Origin: Catenuloplanes indicus
Lineage (GTDB): Bacteria; Actinomycetota; Actinomycetes; Mycobacteriales; Micromonosporaceae
Direction of reading: 5' to 3'
Length of the DNA stretch: 64,000 nt
Assembly (NCBI RefSeq): GCF_030813715.1
Contig: NZ_JAUSUZ010000001.1
Location: forward strand, 1,922,001-1,986,000
The translations under genes and the position numbers were made by a program. The stretch's first letter is position 1; each line of letters starts with the position of its first letter. The notes under the pieces are model-generated. The model had not been told where the DNA came from, did not search any database, and was given only the letters and a program-made list of their open reading frames with translations. This document shows positions 44,609 through 52,521 of the stretch, piece by piece.

Positions 44609-44907
44609 CGAATGTCTCCCTCCTCGGGCACGCGCCGCCCGGTGACGCTGAAGGTGACGGTCCCGTCGTCCGCGTCGACGCTGGCGTCCAGCGTCCGTCC
44701 GTCCAGCGGCGCCGAGATCTCGCGGGCCAGGAAGACCGCCGCGCCGTCCCTCTCGACGATCTCGTCGCCGTCGGCCGGAGCGTCCGTCACCACCACGTCC
44801 AGCGAGCCGTCCGTGTTGCCGCGGCTGATCCGCAGCCCGCTCGTCGCCTTGTGGCCGGCGGTGACCTCACGGATGATCGTGGCGGCGTAGTCGGTCAGGA
44901 CCAACAT
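44605..44907 (-). CDS. HesB/IscA-fold protein without cysteines
   Basis: Protein of 100 residues with the fold pattern of IscA/HesB scaffolds (DYAATIIREVTAGHKATSGL, VVVTDAPADGDEIVERDGAA, VFLAREISAPLDGRTLDASV) but with none of the three conserved Cys, so it cannot bind an Fe-S cluster in the usual way. A paralogue lies at 50035. The role is unknown; both occur beside stress genes. ATG at 44907 with GGAGG (CTGGAGGTCCACCGAC) upstream. Confidence 0.8.
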   Translation of the reverse strand: MLVLTDYAATIIREVTAGHKATSGLRISRGNTDGSLDVVVTDAPADGDEIVERDGAAVFLAREISAPLDGRTLDASVDADDGTVTFSVTGRRVPEEGDIR

Positions 44908-45177
44908 GTCGGTGGACCTCCAGGTCGGCGGGAAGGTAGCGCCCGGTCACGCCTACTCTGCGCCGCAGGCCTCACGCCGGCCGATCGTTTCCATGTCGAT
45001 CCCGTGACACTCTGCACGTTGCTGTGATCCGGGGAGCGGCTTTCCGTGCGTGCGCGGGCGGAATCATGTGCCTGGATACACGATCCTGGCGTCGGGCTCC
45101 GAGACACGCCGGCGCATTCGCCGATCGACGGGTGCCGGGAACCAGCCTGCGGCGGCTCGGCCAAGAACGTCTTCGAT

Positions 45178-45217
45178 CCGTCATCGGAGCGCGGGGGTTC
45201 CGCGCCGCGATCGTCAT
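45178..45217 (+). repeat. 40-bp leader element, copy 2, upstream of an STAS gene
   Basis: The second copy of the element at 33601-33640 (36 of 40 identical; core TCATCGGAGCGCGG and CCGCGATCGTCAT). It lies about 67 bases upstream of the STAS ATG at 45285, the right place for a promoter or regulatory leader. GGAAAGGACGAACG immediately before the ATG is also shared and is the ribosome-binding site. Confidence 0.7.
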
Positions 45218-45284
45218 GGAAGCGAGCAAACGTGGAGAGGTAGGACCGCCGCGAGATCGCGCGGCCGACCGGAAAGGACGAACG

Positions 45285-45617
45285 ATGACCTTCGTGATCG
45301 ATACTCACCGCATGCCCGAACCGGACGTGGTGATCGCCATCGAGCCGCAGGGCGAGATCGACTCCTCCGACGCCGCCCGCCTGCTCCGCGAGCGGTTCAC
45401 CATGGTCCTGGTGGCGACACGGCCCGCCCGCATCGTCGTCGACCTCAGCGCCGTGCCCGCCATCTCCGACAGCGGCCTGCTCGCGCTGCGCACCGGATGC
45501 GACAGTGCCGCGGCCAACGACGCCAGCGTTGCGCTGGTCGCCGCCGCGCCACAGGTTCGCGACCGGCTGAGCCGGCACGGCCTGGGCAGGCTGCTCGACC
45601 GGCCCGGCTCCCGTTAG
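45285..45617 (+). CDS. STAS-domain anti-sigma factor antagonist
   Basis: Protein of 110 residues with a single STAS domain (VVIAIEPQGEIDSSDAARLL, RIVVDLSAVPAISDSGLLAL). The Ser of ISDSG is the usual phosphorylation site of SpoIIAA/RsbV-type antagonists. It would bind an anti-sigma kinase and release a stress sigma factor; neither partner is adjacent. AAAGGACG precedes the ATG. Confidence 0.9.
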   Translation: MTFVIDTHRMPEPDVVIAIEPQGEIDSSDAARLLRERFTMVLVATRPARIVVDLSAVPAISDSGLLALRTGCDSAAANDASVALVAAAPQVRDRLSRHGLGRLLDRPGSR

Positions 45618-45766
45618 ACCCACTCCAGTCGGCGGCGCGCGCCCCGCGCAGGCGGCCCGCGGCCCCAGGTACGGGCTGTCCAGCGCGGCGGAGTCGCCGC
45701 CCGCCGCCTATCGTGACGTGCCGCTCAGGTTCGGCGCTCGATGCGCCCGAGTGAGAGGAAGACGGG

Positions 45767-46063
45767 ATGCTCCTCCTTGCGTGGTTTCTGGCCGTGGCGA
45801 TCGGACTGCTCGTCGGCGTTCTCGGCCGGCTCGCCACCCGGCGATACCGCACGGTCTCCGGCCGGGTCATGATCGCCGTCTCGGTCGGCGCCGCATTGCT
45901 GGGCGCGGGCACGGCCGAGATGAGCGGCAGTAGGGATCTCGGGCGGTTCGTGCTACCCACGCTACTGGCCATGATGGGAGTCGGGTTGACCGTCATGATG
46001 ACGGCGCGCCCCCGCGCTGACCCGCCCGGCGCGATCCGGACCGGCCCGGGACGAAAGTCATAG
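45767..46063 (+). CDS. small three-TM membrane protein, GlsB-like
   Basis: Protein of 98 residues with three hydrophobic segments (AWFLAVAIGLLVGVLGRLAT, MIAVSVGAALLGAGTAEM, FVLPTLLAMMGVGLTVMM) and a polar tail. The first helix with GLLVGVLGRL resembles YeaQ/YmgE/GlsB transglycosylase-associated proteins. It is a distant paralogue of the protein at 26738. GAGAGGAAG lies upstream of the ATG. Confidence 0.8.
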   Translation: MLLLAWFLAVAIGLLVGVLGRLATRRYRTVSGRVMIAVSVGAALLGAGTAEMSGSRDLGRFVLPTLLAMMGVGLTVMMTARPRADPPGAIRTGPGRKS

Positions 46064-46118
46064 GTCCGTCACGTGGATGCAGGAGGTCCGTGACGGTGAT
46101 CCGGCAACGTGATCCGGG

Positions 46119-47801
46119 ATGAGACGGATAGCGGACCGGTACCGGTTGGACGCGCAGGTGGGACGCGGCGGCATGGCCGTCGTCTGGCGCGGCCACGATC
46201 TCGTGCTGCACCGTACGGTCGCGGTCAAGGTGTGGTCGCCGGCATCGGACCCGGAGCCGGACTCCGCGCGACGGATGCGCGACGAGGCCGCCGCGGCGGC
46301 CCGGCTGAACCATCCACGGGTCGCCCGGATCTTCGACTACGGCGAGGACGACGCGTGGGGACAGGCGACGCCGTACCTGGTGCTGGAGTTCATCGAGGGC
46401 GAAACGCTGTTCAACCGTCTGCGCCGCGGCCCGATGCCGTGGGCGCAGGCCGCCCGGGTCTGCGCCCACGTCGCCGAAGGACTGGCCGCGGCGCACGCCG
46501 CCGGGCTCGTCCACCGGGACATCAAACCCGCCAACATCATGCTGACCGCGGACGGCGCGAAGATCATCGACTTCGGTGTCGCGTCCCCCGCGGGCCAGGA
46601 GACCCTTGACCCGGCAGGCCGCGTCTGGGGCACCCTCCGCTACCTCGCGCCGGAGCAGATCCACGGCGGACCGGCCGCACCGTCCTGCGACGTGTTCGCA
46701 CTCGCGGTAACGCTCGGCGAATGCCTGACCGGATCTCGCCCGCGGCGGGAACGTCGCCGCCGGACCGAGCCGTCCACGGCTGCGCCGGTCGTGCGCGGCC
46801 TGCCCGCCTCGATCGCGGCGCTGCACCGGCGGTGCGTCGCGGACGATCCGCGGGTGCGGCCCACCGCGGCCGACGTCGCACACGAGCTGCGAACCGCGGT
46901 CGCCGCTCGCTCGGACGCGGCCGGCCGGCCTCGTGCGGCACACCCGAGACGCGTCGCGGGTGTGCTGGCCGGCTCCGCCGCGGCCATGGCGGCCGCCATC
47001 GTGGCGGCACCGATCGGCGGCCACACTTCCGACGAGGTGCAGGCGGCGGCACTCGACGACGCGCCTTCGACCCCGGCATGCGCAGCCCGGTACGAGACCC
47101 GGCGCGGAACCGACGGCACGTTCGCCGCGACGCTGACGTTGACCAACACCGGCCGTACCGCCCTGCGCGCGTGGGAATTGACGTTCGCCGTGCCGCGTGG
47201 CCACCGGGTGACCGAGGTGCGGTCCGCGACCGCATGGTCGCAGCACCAGCGGACCGTGCGGGTCGTCCCATCGGACGGTCTGCCAGCGGGTGCCGCGACC
47301 GCGGTGGGGCTCGGCGGCCGGTTCGATCCGGCCGCGGCCACACTGCCCAGCGGGTTCGCCGTCGACGGTGTGCCATGCGACGGCGTGCGCGTCGAGGTGC
47401 GTCCGCTGGATCCGGGTGCTCAGGTGCCGCCGGTCCACACCACGGAGGACCGGGCGGCTCCCGGACCGTCGTCCGCGCCGGTCGGCGGTCCGTCGCCGGC
47501 GGCTTCGCCGGCGACGTCACCGGAGGTCTCACCGCCCCCGTCACCATCCACATCGCCGTCGCCATCCACGCTGGCGCCATCGCCATCCACAGCGCCGTCG
47601 TTGCCATCCGCATCGCCGTCGTCGCCATCCGCATCGCCGTCGCCACCCACGCCACAGCCGACGGTGCCCGAGGCATCCGAGTCGGCACCGATGTCGTCCG
47701 CTCCCCCGTCACCGGTGGCCGAGCCGATGGTGACCGCGAGCGGGTACCGGTCGCCGGCCGGCTCCAAGGCGGCGACCCGCACGGTGCAGGCAACGGCCTG
47801 A
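46119..47801 (+). CDS. Ser/Thr protein kinase with extracellular CBM2-like domain
   Basis: Protein of 560 residues. The PknB-type kinase domain spans 1-260: glycine loop GRGGMAVVWRG, Lys37 in VAVKVW, catalytic HRDIKPANIM (Asp134) and DFG at 151-153. A TM helix at about 279-300 follows. Outside, residues 321-420 form a cellulose-binding (CBM2-like) module bounded by Cys321 and Cys420 with Trp352 and Trp373, then a Ser/Pro-rich tail of about 120 residues. It probably signals in response to a cell-wall or environmental polysaccharide (inference). The start is ATG at 46119. Confidence 0.9.
   Translation: MRRIADRYRLDAQVGRGGMAVVWRGHDLVLHRTVAVKVWSPASDPEPDSARRMRDEAAAAARLNHPRVARIFDYGEDDAWGQATPYLVLEFIEGETLFNRLRRGPMPWAQAARVCAHVAEGLAAAHAAGLVHRDIKPANIMLTADGAKIIDFGVASPAGQETLDPAGRVWGTLRYLAPEQIHGGPAAPSCDVFALAVTLGECLTGSRPRRERRRRTEPSTAAPVVRGLPASIAALHRRCVADDPRVRPTAADVAHELRTAVAARSDAAGRPRAAHPRRVAGVLAGSAAAMAAAIVAAPIGGHTSDEVQAAALDDAPSTPACAARYETRRGTDGTFAATLTLTNTGRTALRAWELTFAVPRGHRVTEVRSATAWSQHQRTVRVVPSDGLPAGAATAVGLGGRFDPAAATLPSGFAVDGVPCDGVRVEVRPLDPGAQVPPVHTTEDRAAPGPSSAPVGGPSPAASPATSPEVSPPPSPSTSPSPSTLAPSPSTAPSLPSASPSSPSASPSPPTPQPTVPEASESAPMSSAPPSPVAEPMVTASGYRSPAGSKAATRTVQATA
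47525..47660 (+). repeat. tandem Ser-Pro codon repeats in the kinase tail
   Basis: Repeated units of roughly 9-15 bases based on TCGCCATCC, TCGCCGTCG and ATCCGCATCGCCGTCG encode SPSPST, SPSASPSS and similar. Such low-complexity DNA is prone to length change; it may also explain the reading of long ORFs on the opposite strand here. Confidence 0.7.
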
Positions 47802-48016
47802 TCGCCGCGAGGGTAGTCACCCCCGACCACGGCATGCCCTCTGCCGCTACGGCGTATGCGGGGCCGGTGCTCTGGCCTTCGGACCCGGCGATGAGCGACC
47901 CCCGCCCGGACGTCGCGCGCTTCGCACGTACCGTGGAGAGAATCTGCGTCCTTCAGGGCGCGGTCACGATCATGAAGTCCGGCCGGATCACGCCAACCCT
48001 GGCACCCGCGGTCCGG

Positions 48017-48706
48017 TCATCCCCGCCGACGGCCGATCCCGGAGGTCGCCCGCCGGTATCCTCCGACACGCGCACCGCCGGGGCGCGCGCGACCCGCGGC
48101 ATCGCCGGAACGGCCGCTCACACGCTCGGTGCCCGGTGTGGACGACCGGCTCCAGGCCAGCGCGGCCGACCGGTCGGGGAAGCAGGGAAACGCCTCGGTG
48201 AGGCGCATGGTGTGCAGCACGGCCAGGACGAACCGCGACGGCGCGGCCAGGCACACCGTCCCGCGGCGACGCCGGCACACCTGGCGCACGCGGACGAGTC
48301 CGGACAGTCCGTTCGGGTCCACGGTCGCGACGCCGCCCAGATCCAGGACCACGTGGGCGCAGCGCCCGGCCGGGTCCTCGAGCGCGGCCTGCACGGTGTC
48401 CGTCACGTGCCGGTCGAGGGTGCCGGTGACCTCGGCGACGAGCGCCTCCCCGGCGCCCCGGGCGACCACCGCGCCGGGCGGCCCCGACGGCGGCACCTCA
48501 GCCGACGGCGGTGCCGAGGTGGCCGGGCAGGCCGGGCAGAGATGACGTCCGGTGGCGAAAGCGGAGCCGGACCAGCCTGCCTCACTGATCACCGGCCAGA
48601 CCAGCTCTTCCTCCCGTACCAGATGATCCGGCTGGTCCAGCGCGTCGCCGCACGAGTCGCAGATGAGCCGCACCGTTCCGGGAACCCGGCCAGGCACCGC
48701 CGTCAT
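48017..48706 (-). CDS. STAS-domain protein with N-terminal zinc-ribbon-like motif
   Basis: Protein of 229 residues. The N-terminus has two Cys pairs about 40 residues apart (LICDSCGDALD and HLCPACPA), a possible zinc site. The STAS domain follows (EVTGTLDRHVTDTVQAALED, HVVLDLGGVATVDPNGLSGL). The C-terminal 40 residues are Arg/Gly-rich and may be disordered. DPNG lacks the usual phosphorylatable Ser of antagonists, so regulation may differ. It overlaps the next STAS gene by ATGA. Confidence 0.82.
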   Translation of the reverse strand: MTAVPGRVPGTVRLICDSCGDALDQPDHLVREEELVWPVISEAGWSGSAFATGRHLCPACPATSAPPSAEVPPSGPPGAVVARGAGEALVAEVTGTLDRHVTDTVQAALEDPAGRCAHVVLDLGGVATVDPNGLSGLVRVRQVCRRRRGTVCLAAPSRFVLAVLHTMRLTEAFPCFPDRSAALAWSRSSTPGTERVSGRSGDAAGRARPGGARVGGYRRATSGIGRRRG

Positions 48707-49062
48707 CGCGTCTCCACCCTCGTCCCGGGCCTTCCGGACGCGACAGCGGCCGGTTCGGCGGCGCGTTCCACCTCGACGACATCGGTGACGTGGGCGAGGT
48801 CAAGAAGGCGGTGGACCCGGCAGGACGGGGCTCGCAGCAACAGCCGGCCGCCGTCATGCCAGAGCCTGCGGTGCGTGGCGAGCAGCAGCTCGACCGCGGA
48901 TGCGTCGATGGCCGTGCAGTCGGTCAGGTCCAGGACGAGCCGGTGCGGCCGAATCGCGTGCGCACCATCGAGAACGTCCGCGACCGACGCGATCGTGTGC
49001 TGGTCGAACCGGTCCCTGATCTCGATCTCGATCAGGGCCGCAACCGGTGCCGTCATCGCCAT
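48703..49062 (-). CDS. STAS-domain protein
   Basis: Protein of 119 residues: an STAS domain with VADVLDGAHAIRPHRLVLDL, TDCTAIDASAVELLLATHRR and LLLRAPSCRVHRLLDLAHVT. The Ser in IDASA occupies the antagonist phosphorylation position. The start at 49062 is chosen over upstream frames because GAGAAAGG lies just before it. It is the first gene of a two-gene STAS operon. Confidence 0.82.
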   Translation of the reverse strand: MAMTAPVAALIEIEIRDRFDQHTIASVADVLDGAHAIRPHRLVLDLTDCTAIDASAVELLLATHRRLWHDGGRLLLRAPSCRVHRLLDLAHVTDVVEVERAAEPAAVASGRPGTRVETR

Positions 49063-49209
49063 CGCCGCGCCTTTCTCGTAGCGGAACTGTGCTGTGGTCA
49101 AGCCTGCCCACACCGCTTGACGGAAGATTCCCGTGCGCATGTCGGTCCGATGACGTTCCCGCCCCGTGCGGCTCACCGGCGCCGAACCGGCCGTGGGCCG
49201 TGTGGTGAG

Positions 49210-49713
49210 CTATGCCGCAGGACAGCCGCGGCCAGGGCGGTCGTCGCCGACGACCGCACTCCTCACCAGCCGGCCACCACCACGGCGGCCAGCAGCGACC
49301 AGAACCCGGTCGCCACCAGGACCGCCGCTATCAGCGCTGGGGGTCCGCAACACGGCCGGCGGCGGGCGATCCCACCGCGACGCCTCCGCGACCAGCCCGG
49401 CCACGATCGTGTCGAACCGCTGCCGTTCGAGTCTGACACCGGTGTCCGGCGCGTCGATACGGTTGCACACGTCACGCACCCCGTCGCTGCCCAGGGCGAT
49501 GCCGCCCGCCACCTCACGGGCCTCAGCGCCCGCACGGCCACTGAGGATGGCGACGCCGTCGCGCACGGAGACCACGATCCGTTCCCTGCGTGTCCGATCG
49601 TCCACCAGCAGGTTATGCGCCACCTGGTAGGTCAGCCGCGCGTCGAGACCCGAAATCCTCCGGGGCCCAGGCACTCCCGAGCCTTCACGGTCGTGCGGCA
49701 GCGGCGTCGCCAT
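49210..49713 (-). CDS. BON-domain protein with frameshifted membrane tail
   Basis: As read, 167 residues. The BON domain (QVAHNLLVDDRTRRERIVVS, VRDGVAILSGRAGAEAREVA, GVRDVCNRIDAPD) closely resembles the protein at 27635. Near 49345 the frame leaves the expected path: in the adjacent frame the TM helix ALIAAVLVATGFWSLLAAVV appears, matching the position of the TM pair in the paralogue. The present C-terminus is Arg/Gly-rich. The protein has probably lost membrane anchoring. Confidence 0.75.
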   Translation of the reverse strand: MATPLPHDREGSGVPGPRRISGLDARLTYQVAHNLLVDDRTRRERIVVSVRDGVAILSGRAGAEAREVAGGIALGSDGVRDVCNRIDAPDTGVRLERQRFDTIVAGLVAEASRWDRPPPAVLRTPSADSGGPGGDRVLVAAGRRGGGRLVRSAVVGDDRPGRGCPAA

Positions 49714-50034
49714 GTCTCACTCCTACGGGTGCCGCGCGTCGTACGGAACGGCGCCGCTGGACGGTCGTGGTAGCCCGTCGCCGGTAAACCGGCACGGAAT
49801 GTGCCGGGCGTCCGGGCACCCGTGCGCCGGCGCCCGAACCAGTACGCCGCCGCATGGGTGCCCGTCCGGCCCCGGCTGCTCGGGCCGGGCGGCGGAGGTG
49901 GCCACCGCACGAGGAGCACTCTTCCGTGCGCGTTTGACGGGCGCTTCCCTGGACGATGACGGACCGATGACGTTCGCCGCCCCGCACCCCGGTCACCCGT
50001 GGACCACGACACGCCTCCACGACCGACGGTGCGC
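49714..50034. other. no supported gene
   Basis: About 320 bases between two minus-strand genes; frames are short and without family patterns. It may carry the promoter of the BON gene. Confidence 0.45.
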
Positions 50035-50304
50035 TCAGTTCGCCCGGTTCAGCAGAAGGTGACTGGCGAGGACGGCGTTCGCGGTGGCGTCCAGCCGGGC
50101 GTCCTCGAGCGCGTCCGCGGCCGGCCGGTCCAGGTACACATTGGCCCGGGGAATGGTGATGTCATTATCGGCGGGCGCCGGGACGATAGACAGCGAGAAT
50201 TTGTTGTCGGCTATTTTCCGGATACTCAGCCCAGCCCGCGGATACACATCAGTGTTGGTCATTCGCCGCAGGGCCGCAGCGGCGTTGTCGGTCACGTCTA
50301 TCAC
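50035..50304 (-). CDS. HesB/IscA-fold protein without cysteines, paralogue
   Basis: Protein of 89 residues starting at GTG 50304, chosen because AAGGAGG (50311-50317) lies exactly 6 bases upstream. IDVTDNAAAALRRMT, GLSIRKIADNKFSLSIVPAP and VYLDRPAADALEDARLDATA follow the layout of the protein at 44605. No Cys is present. The C-terminal strand is followed by a short helix (NAVLASHLLL). Function unknown. Confidence 0.75.
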   Translation of the reverse strand: MIDVTDNAAAALRRMTNTDVYPRAGLSIRKIADNKFSLSIVPAPADNDITIPRANVYLDRPAADALEDARLDATANAVLASHLLLNRAN

Positions 50305-50317
50305 GATGCGCCTCCTT

Positions 50318-50744
50318 AGCTCCATCCCCTACACTCACCGAAATAACCGCAGCGGGCAACCCGATCGGCGCGGGAGTCACGATATCTTCACGCAACCGCG
50401 AACATTGTCATACAACCGTCGGAGCACCGTCCCTTTTATGCCTCGACCAGTAATGCATTCCCCACCGATGACTATTCGGAATGGTAGCCCTCGACGTCCT
50501 CGGCCGGGGTGGGCGGCAGCGACTGGATGACGATTGTTCAGCGCGATCCGCGGGTCGTGAAATAGCCGGCCGAACAGGGATTCCGTCGCACCGTCACGCG
50601 GCGCACCCGCCGTACGGCCGGCTGAGGCGCCACCGCGGGCGACTCGATCGGCATCGAGACGACGGCGGGGCCTCTGCACCGTTCGCGTACACGGCGCCGG
50701 GCAGGCCCAGCTATCCGTACCGTTCGTCCGCGGGCGGCCGATGA
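50318..50744. other. degraded or non-coding stretch
   Basis: About 425 bases, with a locally AT-rich patch (50330-50480) next to the GTG gene that is the likely promoter region. No gene is supported. The right part adjoins the remains of an iron-transporter operon. Confidence 0.45.
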
Positions 50745-50917
50745 GGCGCCGTGTGCGGGCGCAGCGCGCGGTAGGCGGCGCCGATGAGTGTGGACTTCTC
50801 GCTGCCGTTCGAGCCGAGCACGCCGGCGAACGCGCCGTCGGGCACGTCGACGTCGACACCGTCCAGCACGATGGCGCCGCCGAGCGCGACGGTGAGGGCG
50901 GAGGTGCGCCGGTTCAT
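50745..50917 (-). pseudogene. ABC ATPase 5' fragment (siderophore type)
   Basis: From ATG at 50917 about 57 codons read TSALTVALGGAIVLDGVDVD, then VPDGAFAGVLGSNGSEKSTL, the start of a FecE/FepC-type ATPase. The Walker A is GSNGSEKST where relatives have GPNGSGKST; the Gly to Glu change should abolish nucleotide binding. Signature and Walker B regions are absent. Confidence 0.8.
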
Positions 50918-50929
50918 GTCGCTGACCTG

Positions 50930-51680
50930 CGCAGCAGCAAGAGGAAGAACGGCACACCGATCACCGCGCTGACCGCGTTCAGCGCCCGCCACTGGATCAG
51001 CAGCGCGACCGTGCCGGTCACGAGGACGAGCACGGGGATGCCGAGGTTGGTTCAGCGAGCGCCGGCGAGGCTGCCGAGCAGCCAGAACAGCAGGACTGGG
51101 CGGCGCGGGCGGCGTCGCCTGCCGCAGCACGAACGAGTGCCCGGCCTGGAACGGATACGCCAGCGCCACCCCGGCGAGCACGAGGCGGCCGGCAGTGAGC
51201 CGGCCGCCGGAGTGGGCGAGGACGTAGACGGCGAGCATCGCGGTGAGCGCGCCGGCGAACGCGGCCCCGGCCAGGCCCAGCCCGCCGAGCGTGGTCCCGG
51301 TGACGATGACGAGCACCGAGCAGGAACGGGTCCGCGAGCGGGTTGCGGACCACCGCATGCAGGACCGCGCCGACGGGCGCCGGCCCGGCACCGGCGAGCA
51401 GCGCGAGGACGGCGCGGGGCGCCCGGTACTCCCAGACGATGCGGTCCTGCACCGCGCCCGCGTCGCCGTGCGTGCCGGGCAGCAGGTGGTCGGCGAGGAG
51501 ACCGAGCGCGGTCCCGGGCTCGCCGCCCGGTCGCAGGCGCTGAGGCACGCACCGCGGAGGAGAATCGCGCGCCGATTGACGCGGGCCTCTCCCGCAGGAC
51601 GCCCAGCAGGGTGACGGCTTTGCCCTCGGCGACACCGGTGTCGATGCGGCTCTGGAGGGCCTGATACCGGTGCGCAGCAC
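50930..51680 (-). pseudogene. FecCD-family iron-siderophore permease, several frameshifts
   Basis: Pieces of a BtuC/FecCD permease occur in different minus-strand frames: EYRAPRAVLALLAGAGPAPV with GAVLHAVVRNPLADPFLLGA, then GGLGLAGAAFAGALTAMLAV and GRLVLAGVALAYPFQAGHSF, then scattered C-terminal helices. At least two frame changes are needed. It lies immediately upstream of the ATPase fragment, so a whole iron-uptake operon has decayed. Confidence 0.8.
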
Positions 51681-51756
51681 AGATGATCACCGTTAGTCCC
51701 GGTTGATCTCTCTCGGTTCGTATGCCGCCCCTTCTCCCCGGCCGGGCGCCCGATGC

Positions 51757-52062
51757 CTACCAGGAGGCCTTGCGGACCCCGGGAAGCTCACCGCGCAGGG
51801 CCAGCTCACGGAAGCGGACCCGGGACAGGCCGAAGCGGCTGAGCACGCCGCGGGGCCGGCCGTCGATCTGGTCGCGGTTGCGCCGCCGGCTGGGGCTGGA
51901 GTCCCGGGGCAGGGACGCGAGGGTACGCGCGGCGGCCGCCCGGACGTCCGGGTCGGTGTCCGGCGCGGAGATCGCGCGCTTCAGATCGGCGCGCCGCTCG
52001 GCGTAGCGCGCGGTCAGCGCGGTCCGGCGCTTCTCCCGCTCGGTGAGGCTGCGGCGGGCCAT
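51757..52062 (-). CDS. rpsN: 30S ribosomal protein S14, zinc-free paralogue
   Basis: Protein of 101 residues, the long S14 type without the zinc-binding CxxC pairs (no Cys at all). [16 protein letters not shown] and [20 protein letters not shown] are diagnostic. It replaces the zinc-containing S14 in ribosomes when zinc is scarce. Its ATG overlaps the rpmG stop (ATGA). Last gene of a three-gene unit under the Zur box at 52478. Confidence 0.95.
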   Translation of the reverse strand: MARRSLTEREKRRTALTARYAERRADLKRAISAPDTDPDVRAAAARTLASLPRDSSPSRRRNRDQIDGRPRGVLSRFGLSRVRFRELALRGELPGVRKASW

Positions 52063-52229
52063 CAGCGTTCCTCCCGGAAGTCGACGTGACGACGCACCAT
52101 CGGGTCGTACTTGCGCAGCACGAGGCGGTCCGGGTCGTTGCGCCGGTTCTTGCGGGTCACGTAGGTGTACCCGGTCCCCGCGGTGCTGCGCAGCTTGATC
52201 ACGGGGCGAACCTCGGTACTCCTGGCCAT
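52062..52229 (-). CDS. rpmG: 50S ribosomal protein L33, zinc-free paralogue
   Basis: Protein of 55 residues: [32 protein letters not shown] and [11 protein letters not shown]. No Cys is present where the zinc form has four. It overlaps rpmB and rpsN by 1-4 bases, indicating coupled translation. It belongs to the zinc-starvation ribosome set. Confidence 0.95.
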   Translation of the reverse strand: MARSTEVRPVIKLRSTAGTGYTYVTRKNRRNDPDRLVLRKYDPMVRRHVDFREER

Positions 52230-52462
52230 CAGAGCTTCACTCCCCGGGCACGCAGCCGGGCGACGACCGAGTCGATGCCGTCCCGGTCGATGATCTTCAG
52301 CCCGGTGGTGCTGATGTTCAGGCGGACGGTGGTGCCGTCGGCGAGGCGGAAGCGGCGGCGCTGGACGTTGGGATTCCAGCGGCGCCGGGTGCGGCGGTGG
52401 GAGTGCGACACGGCGTTGCCGAAGCTCGGCTTGGCGCCGGTCACGTCGCAGATGGAAGACAT
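52229..52462 (-). CDS. rpmB: 50S ribosomal protein L28, zinc-free paralogue
   Basis: Protein of 77 residues: [38 protein letters not shown] and [20 protein letters not shown]. Only one Cys remains (CDVTG in place of CxxC). First gene of the operon, 16 bases from a Zur box. No canonical ribosome-binding site is seen in the short leader beyond purines. Confidence 0.95.
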   Translation of the reverse strand: MSSICDVTGAKPSFGNAVSHSHRRTRRRWNPNVQRRRFRLADGTTVRLNISTTGLKIIDRDGIDSVVARLRARGVKL

Positions 52463-52477
52463 GCCGCAACTCTATAC

Positions 52478-52492
52478 TGAAAATCGTTGTCA
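52478..52492. promoter_or_regulatory. Zur box between divergent zinc-starvation units
   Basis: TGAAAATCGTTGTCA is a 7-1-7 imperfect palindrome close to the actinobacterial Zur consensus TGAAAATNATTTTCA. It sits in the 59-base gap between rpmB (minus) and the CobW-family gene (plus), in a sudden AT-rich patch (to about 52500). Zur with zinc would be expected to repress both directions. Confidence 0.85.
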
Positions 52493-52521
52493 TTATCAAT
52501 TGGGTGCGCCAGGATGGCCGG

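Noticed and set aside
47525-47660. CRISPR-like array
   Set aside because: The repeats are short codon repeats within a coding region; no spacers of constant length. No CRISPR array or cas gene was seen anywhere in the window.
47420-47830. Asp/Gly-rich repeat protein (DGDGDADGDD pattern) on the minus strand
   Set aside because: It is the antisense of the Ser/Pro codon repeats of the kinase tail, not a calcium-binding protein.
46721-49081. Plus-strand open frame of 786 codons overlapping the kinase and STAS genes
   Set aside because: Runs through several genes in a shadow frame with Arg-rich, pattern-free sequence.
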